NCBI RefSeq assembly: GCF_037975245.1
Contig: NC_092572.1
Location: 19,183,989-19,247,988, forward strand
Direction: 5' to 3'
DNA: 64,000 bases
From: Apostichopus japonicus
Taxonomy: Eukaryota > Echinodermata > Holothuroidea > Aspidochirotida > Stichopodidae
Position numbers and translations under genes: made by a program. The notes below the pieces were generated by a model, which was not told the origin of the DNA, did no database searches, and was given only the letters and a program-made list of their open reading frames with translations. Shown in pieces: positions 50,101 to 62,100 of the stretch; position 1 is the first letter of the stretch, and each line of letters starts with the position of its first letter.

Positions 50101-53100
50101 AATGTCGCATTCAGGAAAAAAACAGCCTTCTGTCCACAATTCCGTCAACTAGGAGATTCTTGGATTTGGCTTCAAGGGTTTCAAACAAGCTACAACAGGT
50201 ATATATTCAGCAATATGTTACTGTACAGGTATCAAAGTGGCATCAATTTGCATTTCAAATAGCTACAACAGGTATATACAGCTATATTTTACTGTACATG
50301 TATTGGAGTTGTGTCAATTTACATATCAAATAGCTACAACAGGAATATGCAGCTATATATTATTGTACATGTATCTAAGTAGCATAAATTAGCATTTTAT
50401 AATAGCTGCAACAGGTATACCGCTATATATTATTGTACATGTAGCATAAATTAGCATTTCAAATAGCTACAACAGCTACATATTCAGCTATATACATATT
50501 ACTGTACATCTAACAAAGTTACATAAATTTGCACGTAGCATATTTTTTTAGCATATCTGTTCTTCGATAAACAGGACGTACTTTGTAGTCTTAGAACTTA
50601 GTAATTATATATATACTCCACACTACTTGTGAAATTTAACTGAAAAAAAAGTATCCCTCAGACTCAATCTTTCTAGATTTCATACAAGACCCTCGATGTC
50701 ATCAGCATTTATTTTCTTGATTGATATTCCTACTTATAAAGATCTCCCCAGACAATAAACGCAATCATGACAACAAACTGATCAGCCGAAGATTGAGATT
50801 CCGAGCGACAAATAATTTGGTCACCCTAAAATATTCCGATAGAAAGCTTCACTGTTTAAAACCGTGCCGATTTTGAAAGTTGTTTTGTAGTCTTTGACTT
50901 ATAATCTATAACCAACAAGATTCTGTATCGCTCGATAACCAGATGGAGAGAGCTATTGTAGGTCTCTCGTTTTAATTTCCTCGGCTATCGACACTTCACA
51001 TCTAAAGCATCCATCCTTCTTAATTTCCTGTTTTTCAATCCCAGAGCAGTTGTTGCTGTAATTGAAAATGAAATAGTAGGAGGGGCCCTCGGCGATGGCC
51101 TCGAAAGAGAGATGGGACAGAGTAAATTAGAGAACTCTTTGTTTTTAATATGTCCCAAGTTTGAGAAGTCTAGGTCATGTTAATGCCCAAGGTTGTGTAT
51201 TAACAGAATGTTTCCATTGCATGTCTTCCCAGCCCTTGTGTGTATGATTTCAGTAGGCGAAGAAATACATGAGTCAGAGTAGCGAGGCTGTCAGATCTCA
51301 GAGTTGATATTGTAATTGCAAAGGAAACACTAGGAATTGGGGGCTGCTTAACATGCCTGAATAAGAAAAGATGAAATAACTAGGGAGAATGTGGACATTG
51401 TAAAATGTTTATACCCAGTGTGGGTCCTTAGGTAATATGTAAATACTAATGTGGAACCTATTGTGTATATGTTCATACCAGTGTGGATCCAATAGGTAAT
51501 ATGTTCATACCAGTGTGGGTCCTTAGGTAGTATGTTCATACCAGTGTGGGTCCTTAGGTAATATGTAAATACCAATTTGGATCCTATATGTTTATACAAT
51601 GTGGATCATTAGGTAATATATGTTTATACCAATGTGGGTCCTTAGGTGATATGTTTATACCAGTGTGGATCCTTAGGTAATATGTAAATACCAATTTGGA
51701 TCCTAATGTGTACATATGTTTATAGAATGTGCATCATTAGGTAATATGTTTATACCAGTGAGGATCCCTAGGTAATATGTTACTTTATAGCACTGTGGAT
51801 CCTTAGGTAATATGTTTATACCAATGTGAATCCTAAGGTAATATGTTTATACCAATGTGGATAGATATGTTTAATGTTTATACCACTGTGGATCCTTAGG
51901 TAGATGTATATACCACTGTGGATCCTTTATGTCTATAGAACTGTACCCTTAGGTAATTAATATGTTCATACCAATGTGAATTGGAATGTTTACAAACATT
52001 TTGCCTCCCCCTTAGGCCTGAATTTGGGGCGTGAGCATCAATATGAAATTGAGCTGTCAGCTACGCTCTGCATTTAGAACAAAGGCGCTAAATCAAGCGT
52101 AAATATTTGGTTCAAGCTTGCACCAAGCAGTTTTGGGAATGCCACGCTTCTGTGGAATGCAATAGCTTGATAAATGAATGTAGCATTAATAACTTTGTCA
52201 GTCAAAGTACTATTTTGGCTGTGTATAAACAGTACATTACATGTATAAGGTATATATGCAGGGAAAATGTCTTTGTTAATGGTTTCAATAGCACATTTTG
52301 TGGGTTATGAAATTGGAAGATAGTCTACACTATTTTTGAAGGTTCTGTACTGTACAGACACTGTTAATGAGTCTTTGCAAAATTTTGTGTGACATATAAA
52401 CTAGATATTCCTGGGTATCATGGTATGCATTCAACATAATTAAGTTAGTTAAATCTAAAAGAAATATGTAGTGTTCAAAGGCCTGAACCAAATACGGAAG
52501 AAAAAAAAATGGATGCATTCTAAAATTTACTTATAGAGGGTTTCTCGGAATAATTAATTATTAAACAGTCATGAAGGTTTTTAAAGTTGCCCCCCCCCCC
52601 AAAAAAAATGTGTTACTTCTACAGTATGCGATCAAGATCATGTGGTATATAGCAACGTTTTTTAACCTGGGGTGCAATTGTAAGCCCTGGGGGGTGGGGG
52701 GTACGATGCAACTAGAATTCCGGGGGGGGGGTACATATTAGCTATAAAGGCAGAAACAGCAAATTTCTTAAAGCGGTATTAGTTCATGCAAACAGCATGG
52801 TGGTTAAGTCAGTGTAATTTTTATTTTATTTTATTTTTTTCAAACTTGCTAAGAAGTGTAAGTAAGGTATTGGACAAGGTTAAGAAACATAGGCATCTAT
52901 TCATTCATTGATAATGACCTAGAAACCTACATATATACATGTAATTAGATTAGATTCTATACTTGTTAGTAATTCATCTGCTCCCCAACAGGTAAATTTG
53001 TTTCCCAGTAGTCTTTATCCAGTCAGTGCTGTGGCCACTTTATTATGGAATCAGAAATATTGGCATATAATCTTTGTGGATGGTACTTCAAATTTTTGGG

Positions 53101-56100
53101 TAACTATAGGGGAGAAAATGTAGCCATCCATATACAGCTTGAACCCAGGACAATAGTATCATATCAGTGTAAATTTGTGCCTCTACTTTATTTTGTTATG
53201 AATCTCACATTCACAGTCTATAACAACCAGGCTTCTACTCTGTACTTTCCCACCCCCCCCCCTTTCTTTTTTGTCTTTCTAGAAGTCGATAAATATTATC
53301 AGTGAATGATGGATGGTCCAAATATTTAACTTCCATAAACTGTTGAGTAATATGACTTTTGCTATATATACTGTTGATGTGTTAGTTGTGTTTCAATTAG
53401 TCATGGTGTTGATACAGATCTGGCATGCCATTTAGAACAAAGCTGCTTTCTGTTCTGACTGTAACTGACTATCTAAATTCCAGAAAGGGCAACAGAGTTC
53501 ACATAGGCACACATACATACACACACATATATTATATGTACTTTATATGTATACATATATACAGAGAAATGGTCTGCTTGGCACATGTTTGTTTGGTGAC
53601 TCAAACATATTAGAAGTGTTAGTAACAATAACAGTGAACTTAAACAATAAGATTATGACAGGTTCTGCAGGTTACATGTTTAACCTGAAAGCATGGTTAT
53701 GTAGGCTAAGAGTTGTACTGTATAGTATAGCCTACTTAGCCCATTAAAATTGGTTGAAGACGGGTTACTTCTACAAAACACTCTTGGCAATTCTAAGGCT
53801 GCCAAATATTTTGTTGACTCATGATCAATTTCTAAGAAGAGAATGATCGTGTTTTTGGTTTTTTTTAAAGTTTGAAATCTGATTCCTACATTATTGTAAA
53901 CATGAGTCATGTTCTAGTATTTTAAGGGTCACCCAAAAATTGTGGTGGACTGCCAAGAAATTTTGGTATAGAAAGAAAAATGAAATTGTGGGGAAAAACT
54001 TGGCTACTTACATGTTCAATTACGTCAGTATCATAATATGGGAAAAATGAGGCAAACTTTACATCATGATGTAATACAGTATATATATTACATACCCGCT
54101 TGTTGTAATACACTTTTGTAACAGTATTCATCTGATATTAATGAAGTTGTTATATAGACATCATAATCTGAGTTATTTTAAGGTCATTCATTTTTTTGAG
54201 AAGGACATGTATCCATGCTATCCAGGAATTGTTAATGTTAAGTATTTCCATGTTTGACTGTGCATGTAAAATAATATAGACCATGTGAGTTTGCAAATCT
54301 TCATTTGGTATACCTATTATAACTCTCCATTTCTCTATAGACATAATTAATGAATTATTCTTTTAATGAAAGAAATAATCCTCTTGAATGCTTTACAGAG
54401 CTCTTAATAATCTTTATCAAATCTCTTGAACTTTTAAAGAGTTTTGAACTCTTCCCTGTAATCAGATCATCTTTTTCCCTGTCACCTAATTATTTTATGT
54501 TGTTAACTGTCATTAACATTCAGAACTAATTAAACTACTATTGTTATGATCTAGTGGCAGCTTTTTTATGCTCATTCAAACTTTGTTTTTCAATCTATTT
54601 TTATTTTCTCTTTCAAACCTTATCGATTGCTTGTCACAATGCGCTAATTATGTTAATATATGTATTTTACTGCACTCTCTCACCCTTCAAGGACTCAGCA
54701 CCAATCAGATTGACCCCGCGATGCACTCACATTCTTCTCTCGTACACAAGAGCGGAAGTGTGAAATGCTTGATATAACCGTGAATGATCAATCAAAACCC
54801 ACCATAATCTGATAGAAAATCAATTTCCCTCCCGAGCAAGCGTCATGTTCTTAGGGGTATTAAATACAAAATCAGATATCTGTGATCATTCCAAAGCCAT
54901 TTGAATCGAGTTTTGCACGAAACGATTATTTCCCACGAGTGCCAAGAGAATGAGGTTTAAAAGTCGCATAATTACTGGGTAGTTCTCGACTGCGATCATA
55001 TCATTTTTACTCTTCCATGGATCTAGGACGCCGTCACTCACCCACGACAAACTGTCGAGCTGTTATAATGTTGACTTTTCTTCCGTTTATTTACGGGCGC
55101 AGTATTTTTATTTTATGAGGGGAAATTTGTTAATATCTTTCTCTCTAGGGTCTCGCTCACCTTGTCCGCTACACAAAATAAATTTTCATCAATTGTGATA
55201 TATGAAAGAAGTTTCCATCTTGAATCAGTGACCTTCTTCATCACGTTTATTGAAATTTGTGTAGATTATCGTTACAAGCTGTCCCAGTTCTACTGCTGAG
55301 GTTAACGTTGTCACAAGTGATACTATTTCGGGGATATGGGGGAGAGGAAGTGGGGGAGGGATTAGGGAAGGTAGATTAGGGGAGGTTGATTAAACAGTCA
55401 GCAGAGGTAGCCAGTGTACAGTAAAAGTAGATTAACAGTGGAAAATGGACCACTGACGGTTCTTGCAAAAATAGTTTCAAACACGAAGTTGGTGGCGCTA
55501 TGGATCAACAGATAACCTGGTTAGGTAGACAGACCAGCTAGTGGAAGTGGAGTGGGGACAGGATGCCTGATGTAACCTAATTGGTACATATATGCCAGGT
55601 TACTTTCATCTCTGGCAGATTTAAATGAGTTGTAATCCAGGTTTTCTGTATGTGAAGAAAAATATATAGCCCTCCTCCCCACCTCCCCCCCCCCTCCAAA
55701 ATAAAAGAAGGAGAAGGAAACGGAAGGAAGAACAAGTGACAACAGTACATAAGAGAACATAAAATGGGACCATGCTATGAATATTCAGTAGATCATGGAC
55801 ACTTATCATATTGCTTTTAAGTTAGTTTTATAAAATGGGACCATGCTATGAATATTCAGTAGATCATGGACACTTATCATATTGCTTTTAAGTTAGTTTT
55901 ATAAAATGGGACCATGCTATGAATATTCAGTAGATCATGGACACTTATCATATTGCTTTTAAGTTAGTTTTATAAAATGGGACCATGCTATGAATATTCA
56001 GTAGATCATGGACACTTATCATATTGCTTTTAAGTTAGTTTTATAAAATGGGTCCATGCTATAAATATTCAGTACTAGATCATGGACAATTAATGTTCTT

Positions 56101-59100
56101 CTTTAAAATTAGTTTCTAAAGTATGATTTTTCATAAAGCAATTAATCAGGGAGCTATAATGCATCTAGGTGTCAAAAAAGCAGGTCAGGTACTAATTCAG
56201 GGATATATAACAGAGAGCAGATCTGACTGTTTAAACCTCCCATCATGTGGTTTGTTTTCTTTTAATTTCAGAACACCCAACAGGAGTTGATTGTCACAGA
56301 TCATGTTCTTACCAAGGACGAGATTAGAGACCTAAGGATGAGCGACAATTGGGAAGACAGCCTGAAGAGGTCACAGAAGATTATCCAGGTAACGCATTAT
56401 CCGCGGCGGAATTGGACTAATTTGTACATGTAATTTGTATACAATGTGCGTTCGTTGGGAGGGCGGGGCAGGGCAGGGGGATCATGGACTTCATAAATGG
56501 TTAAACTGTTAAAGGATGTCGTCAGCCAGAATTCAGTCTTAATTAGGCTATAGTCCAAGAAAATAGAAATATTAGAGTGCTAGTAATATTTCTATGGCTA
56601 TTACTGATTCCAAGATACTCACTTTTAGAATAAATGTTAAAATCGTCTGGAATGGTCCTTTAAAGCTAAATTGATGATGATGTCATTGGGTCCTCAGTGC
56701 AAGCCTTAATGTTAAACTTAATCCACTGTTTTAACTTAAATCTAATAACTCAATCAAAATATGTTCTCATTTTTCATATTGACAACACAGCACCCTTAGA
56801 TGACATTCAACACCACTTATCCTTGACAAATTTGTATTAATGCATTTCAAGCTATATGTCATTGGATGCCATGAAATTCTTACTTTTTCCCCCCATTAAA
56901 AGTTTTGTTTCGCACTGGAGGGAACTGGCTTAATGGTTTCATGTATGTAGATTATAAGTAGTACAGTTGGCTTTAATTAATGAAACTCTGCTAGCTGTTC
57001 AAGGGTCATCTCTCAAAAAATTTAAAGTGTTACATAGAGAAATACAAACCGGGAACAATGACAGTGATATTTTTATTTCCATTCTATAACATATCGCAAT
57101 TATTTTGTGCCCTTTTAAACGTCCACCCTTTAAAACGTCCACCCGTTGTAGGCAGGTCAGTTGTGAATCTACTTTACCAGCCACAAATCTACTTTGACAA
57201 GTAGACACGACTTCCGCTCCAAATCTCTAATGTGGCATGTTTAAAATTTGTCTCAAGTGATTTTCCTTGGACAAATATTGGGACTATTGAGCGTTCAAGC
57301 ATTTGAATAAAACAAGATAATTCAACGAAAGACACTAAGCAGCAATAGCAGTGCTAGGTACTCTATAGTTTAGCATGAATTATTTAATACTGAACTTTCA
57401 CTTTGGGAACAATTGTTGGAATAGTAGATATATTTCGTCAGCAGGATTGTAAGAGGTGAATTTGGATTTCCGTTTGTCCAGGTTTCCGAATGAACAGGGT
57501 CTAGATTACAGGAGTTGTACGTGATAAGAAAGAAAAAGGAAAGTCTTGTTATTCAAATTGATTGTTTCACACTTGTAAGCTAAATTTGACTTTCAGAAAT
57601 TTGTATTCGCTGTTATGTAATATAGAACTGTCCTCAGTGACTATTATCCCTACATCTTACTAATCATACAATTTTTGTTTTGTTGGAGTAGAATCTACCC
57701 ATTGCTACAGTGTTTATGATCAAATATGCCTCAATTTTTCTATCTTGTTTTATTTGTAGGATGGGTGCCTGGAGCTGTCAGAGACTGGAAAGGCATTAAA
57801 AGTTCAGTCTGAACGCCCTCATTTAGTTAGCCTCGGAGGTAGTCGGATCAGTACAGCAGTAACTCTACATCCATTGGTTGAAGGTCAGTATATATTTATG
57901 TTGCTCCCTCACTTACCTGTCTCAGGTCATTCAGGTGTCACACCAGGTCACTCGGTGTCACACCGTTAGAGTGTCACACCAGGTCACTCTAGACATATTA
58001 AAGGGAGATCGTGTAAGTTGCGAGGAGACAGGTAAGTTTGTTATTCATATCCAAACCAGGTAAGGTTTGTACATAACATGTAAGGATGTACATAGCCCGT
58101 ATATATGACAAGTTAATTGGATTGCCCGTTTTGCTTATTTAAAGCATTTGTGCACAGTAGGATGTATTATCAAGTAGAACATGATTTTATATAGTGATAT
58201 TCGTAGACGGAATGCCTCCATGTTGTTCTTAATGCCTAACATGGTGAACAACGTAATCACAATGAGATCAACATAGCCACAGTGAGTTCAAGAATGGCTG
58301 TATAACTAATGTGAGTTTTGTGACACATATCCGTCTCTTCTTATGTCCATATTAGGCATCACTCGTGTGGGGACCCAGGAGGCCATTCCCCAGCCAGACA
58401 TCTTCATATTCGGTAAGGATGTCCTGGAAGACCATTGTCAGATCGAGAATCGCAACAACATCGTCACCCTCTACCCGAATGGGCACTGCCTCCTAGATGG
58501 TGAAAGAGTCAAAGGTCCAACGAAATTATCGCAAGGTAAGTCAAACCTTTGACTTGCCGCTAAAACACTTTGATCATCAGAGAACAGTGAAAGTCATTCT
58601 CATTGTTTATTCTCTCCCTTCCCCTCCCCCAACCCACCCATTTCTGCTTGATCTAGTTGACCCACGAATGTATTTTTTATAGTAAAAGCAGATTGCCAGA
58701 AAGTGTTTACTTTCAATGCCTTTCAGGCAATGTTTGCAATTTTGTCTCATTTTTTGGGTCTTTGATGGTAGGATTATATTATTGACGGTCAACAGTATAT
58801 CACACTCGTAAAACCTAACGAATCTTGGCTGGCAATGAACCAATTGTTTTGAAAATTTGTTACTTCCAGGGATCCAAAAGCTCCTTTCTGTGTCTGTGTC
58901 AAATTGTGCAAAAAACTTGGTCAGAATTTTATAGCTGAAAGGTCCTTTCAGACTGTTCAAGTTTGAAAGAAAACGAAATATATTTAGATTTCCTTTTAGT
59001 CTCTGTGCCTTCTAGTGGTGAAATTATGTTTATGTAATTCCTTTCAAGATTTTTGGTTTTAACAAAATTTTTGGTTTTAATAAACATCCATCTTCTCTTC

Positions 59101-62100
59101 TCTGTTTTAGGTGCTATGATCTGCTTCGGTAAATCTTGCTTCTTCAGATTCAACAATCCCACTGAGGCCAAACGCCTCAAACAGTCTTACCCGACGACTC
59201 AGAGTCGAGGCGAATACCGCCCCCAACATGTTCCACAGCACGCGGGTCGTGCCCACGGCTCCACAAACGGTTCAGCCGTGAACTCTGACAATGTTTACTC
59301 GCACACGGGAACGAACGGCCTCAGCGGCCATGGAAACTATAATTCCAATCACAATGCTCAACCCGGTGGCGTGGGGTTTGACGCAAATTTAGAGAGAGAA
59401 CTGAAGCAGATCCTACAGACAGTATCTGACAACGAGGCCATCCTCGCGGAGACGTTTGCCGGCTCGGACGAGATGATGACCGCATCCTCCGAGAGACAGG
59501 ATCTCCTGAGCCCGGCGTCGACGATCTCCCTGGGGAACCACGAAGATGACAGGCACCTGTCGGATTCCGAGTCACGTTTCATTTACGGTGACACGTACCT
59601 GCGGGAAACAGCAATTACAGATGACGAAGATGGTTTTACAGCGCGGAACAGCTCCAGGCAAGGCAGTAGCAGCACAGACTCAAGGGAAGGAAGAAGCAAT
59701 TTGACATTGCCGTCCGCCACAAATCCTCTCAGGACCGCCTACGAGGAGAGGAACAGACACACGAGCCCCAGTCCCACTCGCAAAGGGGCTTCGGGTATCA
59801 CCACGAGTCCTCATAACACGCTGGAGAGGCACATTAAAGGGCCTAACTCGCCCAGCAGGATCAAGTTGGGACAGAGCAGTTTGTATTCAAACAAGAACAA
59901 TAATTCACCAGTATTGTATGAGGAGGGCAGCACGGAGGTGTCCTCCCCGTCCAACGTGAGCACCAGCTTGATGACCAACGTCACCAGCGCCCTCGTCACA
60001 GATCGTGGATCGTCCGGTTCAGACCAGTCGAATTCCACTCTGAGCTCTTCCTCCTCGAGCGGCTACGGCCACCACAATGGGGTAGTCCTCCGTGAGAAGA
60101 AGACGTCGAGAGAGAACCTTAGTAGCTTGCAGCAGCAGAATCAACATTTTACCTCACAGTCTCCCCCCGTCGACCCCTCCAACGAATTCACGGGTCTCTT
60201 GCCGGAGGATCTCGCCCCCAGGGAAACCCTGTACTTGGATCCGGACGACTTTGAAGATGAAACTCAGAAGGAACTCTGCAAGCAGCACATGGAGGCGGTC
60301 CAGCAGAGGAAGCAAGAGCAACGAGCAGCAGAGATCGAACGGCAGAGGATGGAGGAGATACTGAACATCTGCGCCGAATACCAGGAACAATCCACCCAGG
60401 AGGAGAGAACTCAACAGATCGGCCCCGACGTGACCAGTCCACAGCCGGACCTGGTCGCGCCCCTTCCGAACGGACGTCAGGGCGGGTATGACTATGTCCA
60501 GGACTCTAGACCTTCAAATCTGGTCACACCGTTACCGAACAGTGACTCCTTGATGATCCCTCTGATATCCGGGGGTTCTTCCCCACATAGCCCTCGGAGT
60601 CCCACCTCCCCAGAACTACACCCTCCGCCGGAAGATCCTCTCAATCACCACTCCAGGGCGAGGAGTTCGAAACAGACGACGACGTCCGCGACAATACCCG
60701 TCAGATACGAGAAATTGAAGGACCCGGATTCCCCGCCACTCTCTCCGGGGTACCAGAGCGACTCATCTCAGGGGCCTCCGAAACCGCCTCGCACCCCACC
60801 GAGCGAGATGGAGAGTAAAGGAGATACCCTGAAAAGAGCACAGGTGGTGAGTGATAAATCAATTCCTCAAGGGCAAAGGTCATGTATCATAAATAACCTC
60901 AAATACGAGAGATGTAAAAAAACGAAAAAGAGGAAGGGAAATTGAAAAAAAAACCCCAATAAATAGCATTATAATAGGCGAGTGAATATGATATTCTTCT
61001 TCCTGTCCCATCTATAAAAATAAAAGGTTGAAGACAAAAGAAATATGGTGTGTTTTAATGGACTAGGATACTCTTTTTTTGTATTCATTGGATCAGCGGA
61101 CAGATATTTGCCTGTAAACAATTCTGGCTTTGTGAAGGACCACTAACAGTAGTATTTCAGTTTGATGGGCTTCATAAAGGATACCAAGTTAATTCATCCA
61201 ACATCAATCAAAATCATTGATGAAACTAAACATACCATTAGTTACTGATTAACAAAAGTATTTAAAAACTTCAGAAAGTTTTCATTAAACACCCCTTCCC
61301 CCCATTGGTTATGGCATTAATACTATAATCTACATGAGTGCCCAAATGGTCAACAAACTCTTTCGTAATGATTTCATGATTTCGTAAACGTGATTTCTGG
61401 CATGGAACAGTTTTCGTAATGGAAGGTTAAATTGTTCCTGCTGCGTCGGTACATAATTAATAGCCCAACACCAGGATAGCAATCTGCAATGTAGCCTTGA
61501 ATGAATTGGCAATCGGCGAAGGTAGTTTGTGGTAATTAAGATAAACGCCGTTATCAATGAGTCCATCTCTTAAGTAGGAGTTCCTGTTCTGCATAATCTG
61601 CCTTCTCCTCCTTCCGTATGTCGAAGGAATTTCCTGTTTGTGAAATATACGTTACAGTTTAGTGAAAGCTACATTGTGACTCTATTAGTTTAGAAGGTCG
61701 CCATTCTATAGTCGTGTGTTGGAGACATAAGCTAGGCTTTGTGGCCTATCGATAAACCTAACCTGAAGTATTTAAATTCTCTGGGCCATCATCAGCCAGC
61801 CAATAAATTTTACCAGAATGGCATCAACCAATCAGCATTCTGCACATCAGGTAGCGTTAAAGACATCAACCAATCAGCAGTTAGTATACAAGAGTCGTCA
61901 TAAACTATAAACTCATTCCAGTCAGTAATACAGGGTGTCGTCGCAGAGGTATTTTGTAGCTGAAAAAATGTCTTCGAATAAAGTGAACTTGAGTTTAGAT
62001 TTTGTGGCATATTGAAGAAAAAAAAAATCTTAACCACATTAATGTACCATGGTGTCATTATCATCCAATAAGCATTATTTGAATGTTCTTATGTAATAGT

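Larger units (their letters stand above)
35184..56271 (+). other. Putative intron 1 of the PHLDB gene (21 kb)
   Basis: Bounded by GTGAGT at 35184 and TTTCAG at 56266-56271. No convincing coding exon was found inside. It holds a tRNA-derived SINE (38.6 kb), a telomere-like simple repeat (38.2 kb), tandem arrays at 42.1, 45.5, 47.9, 49.4, 50.2, 51.4 and 55.8 kb, and G-rich or C-rich tracts. A stretch of higher complexity at 50.7-51.1 kb and another at 54.7-55.1 kb look less repeat-like and could hold conserved regulatory sequence, but the sequence alone gives no proof. Confidence 0.55.

Noticed and set aside
52650-52745. Possible hAT terminus (TTAACCTGGGGTGCAATTG)
   Set aside because: No matching inverted end or target duplication could be found nearby; too degraded to call.
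59321-60442. Several antisense frames over exon 5
   Set aside because: Shadows of the GC-rich PHLDB exon in other frames.
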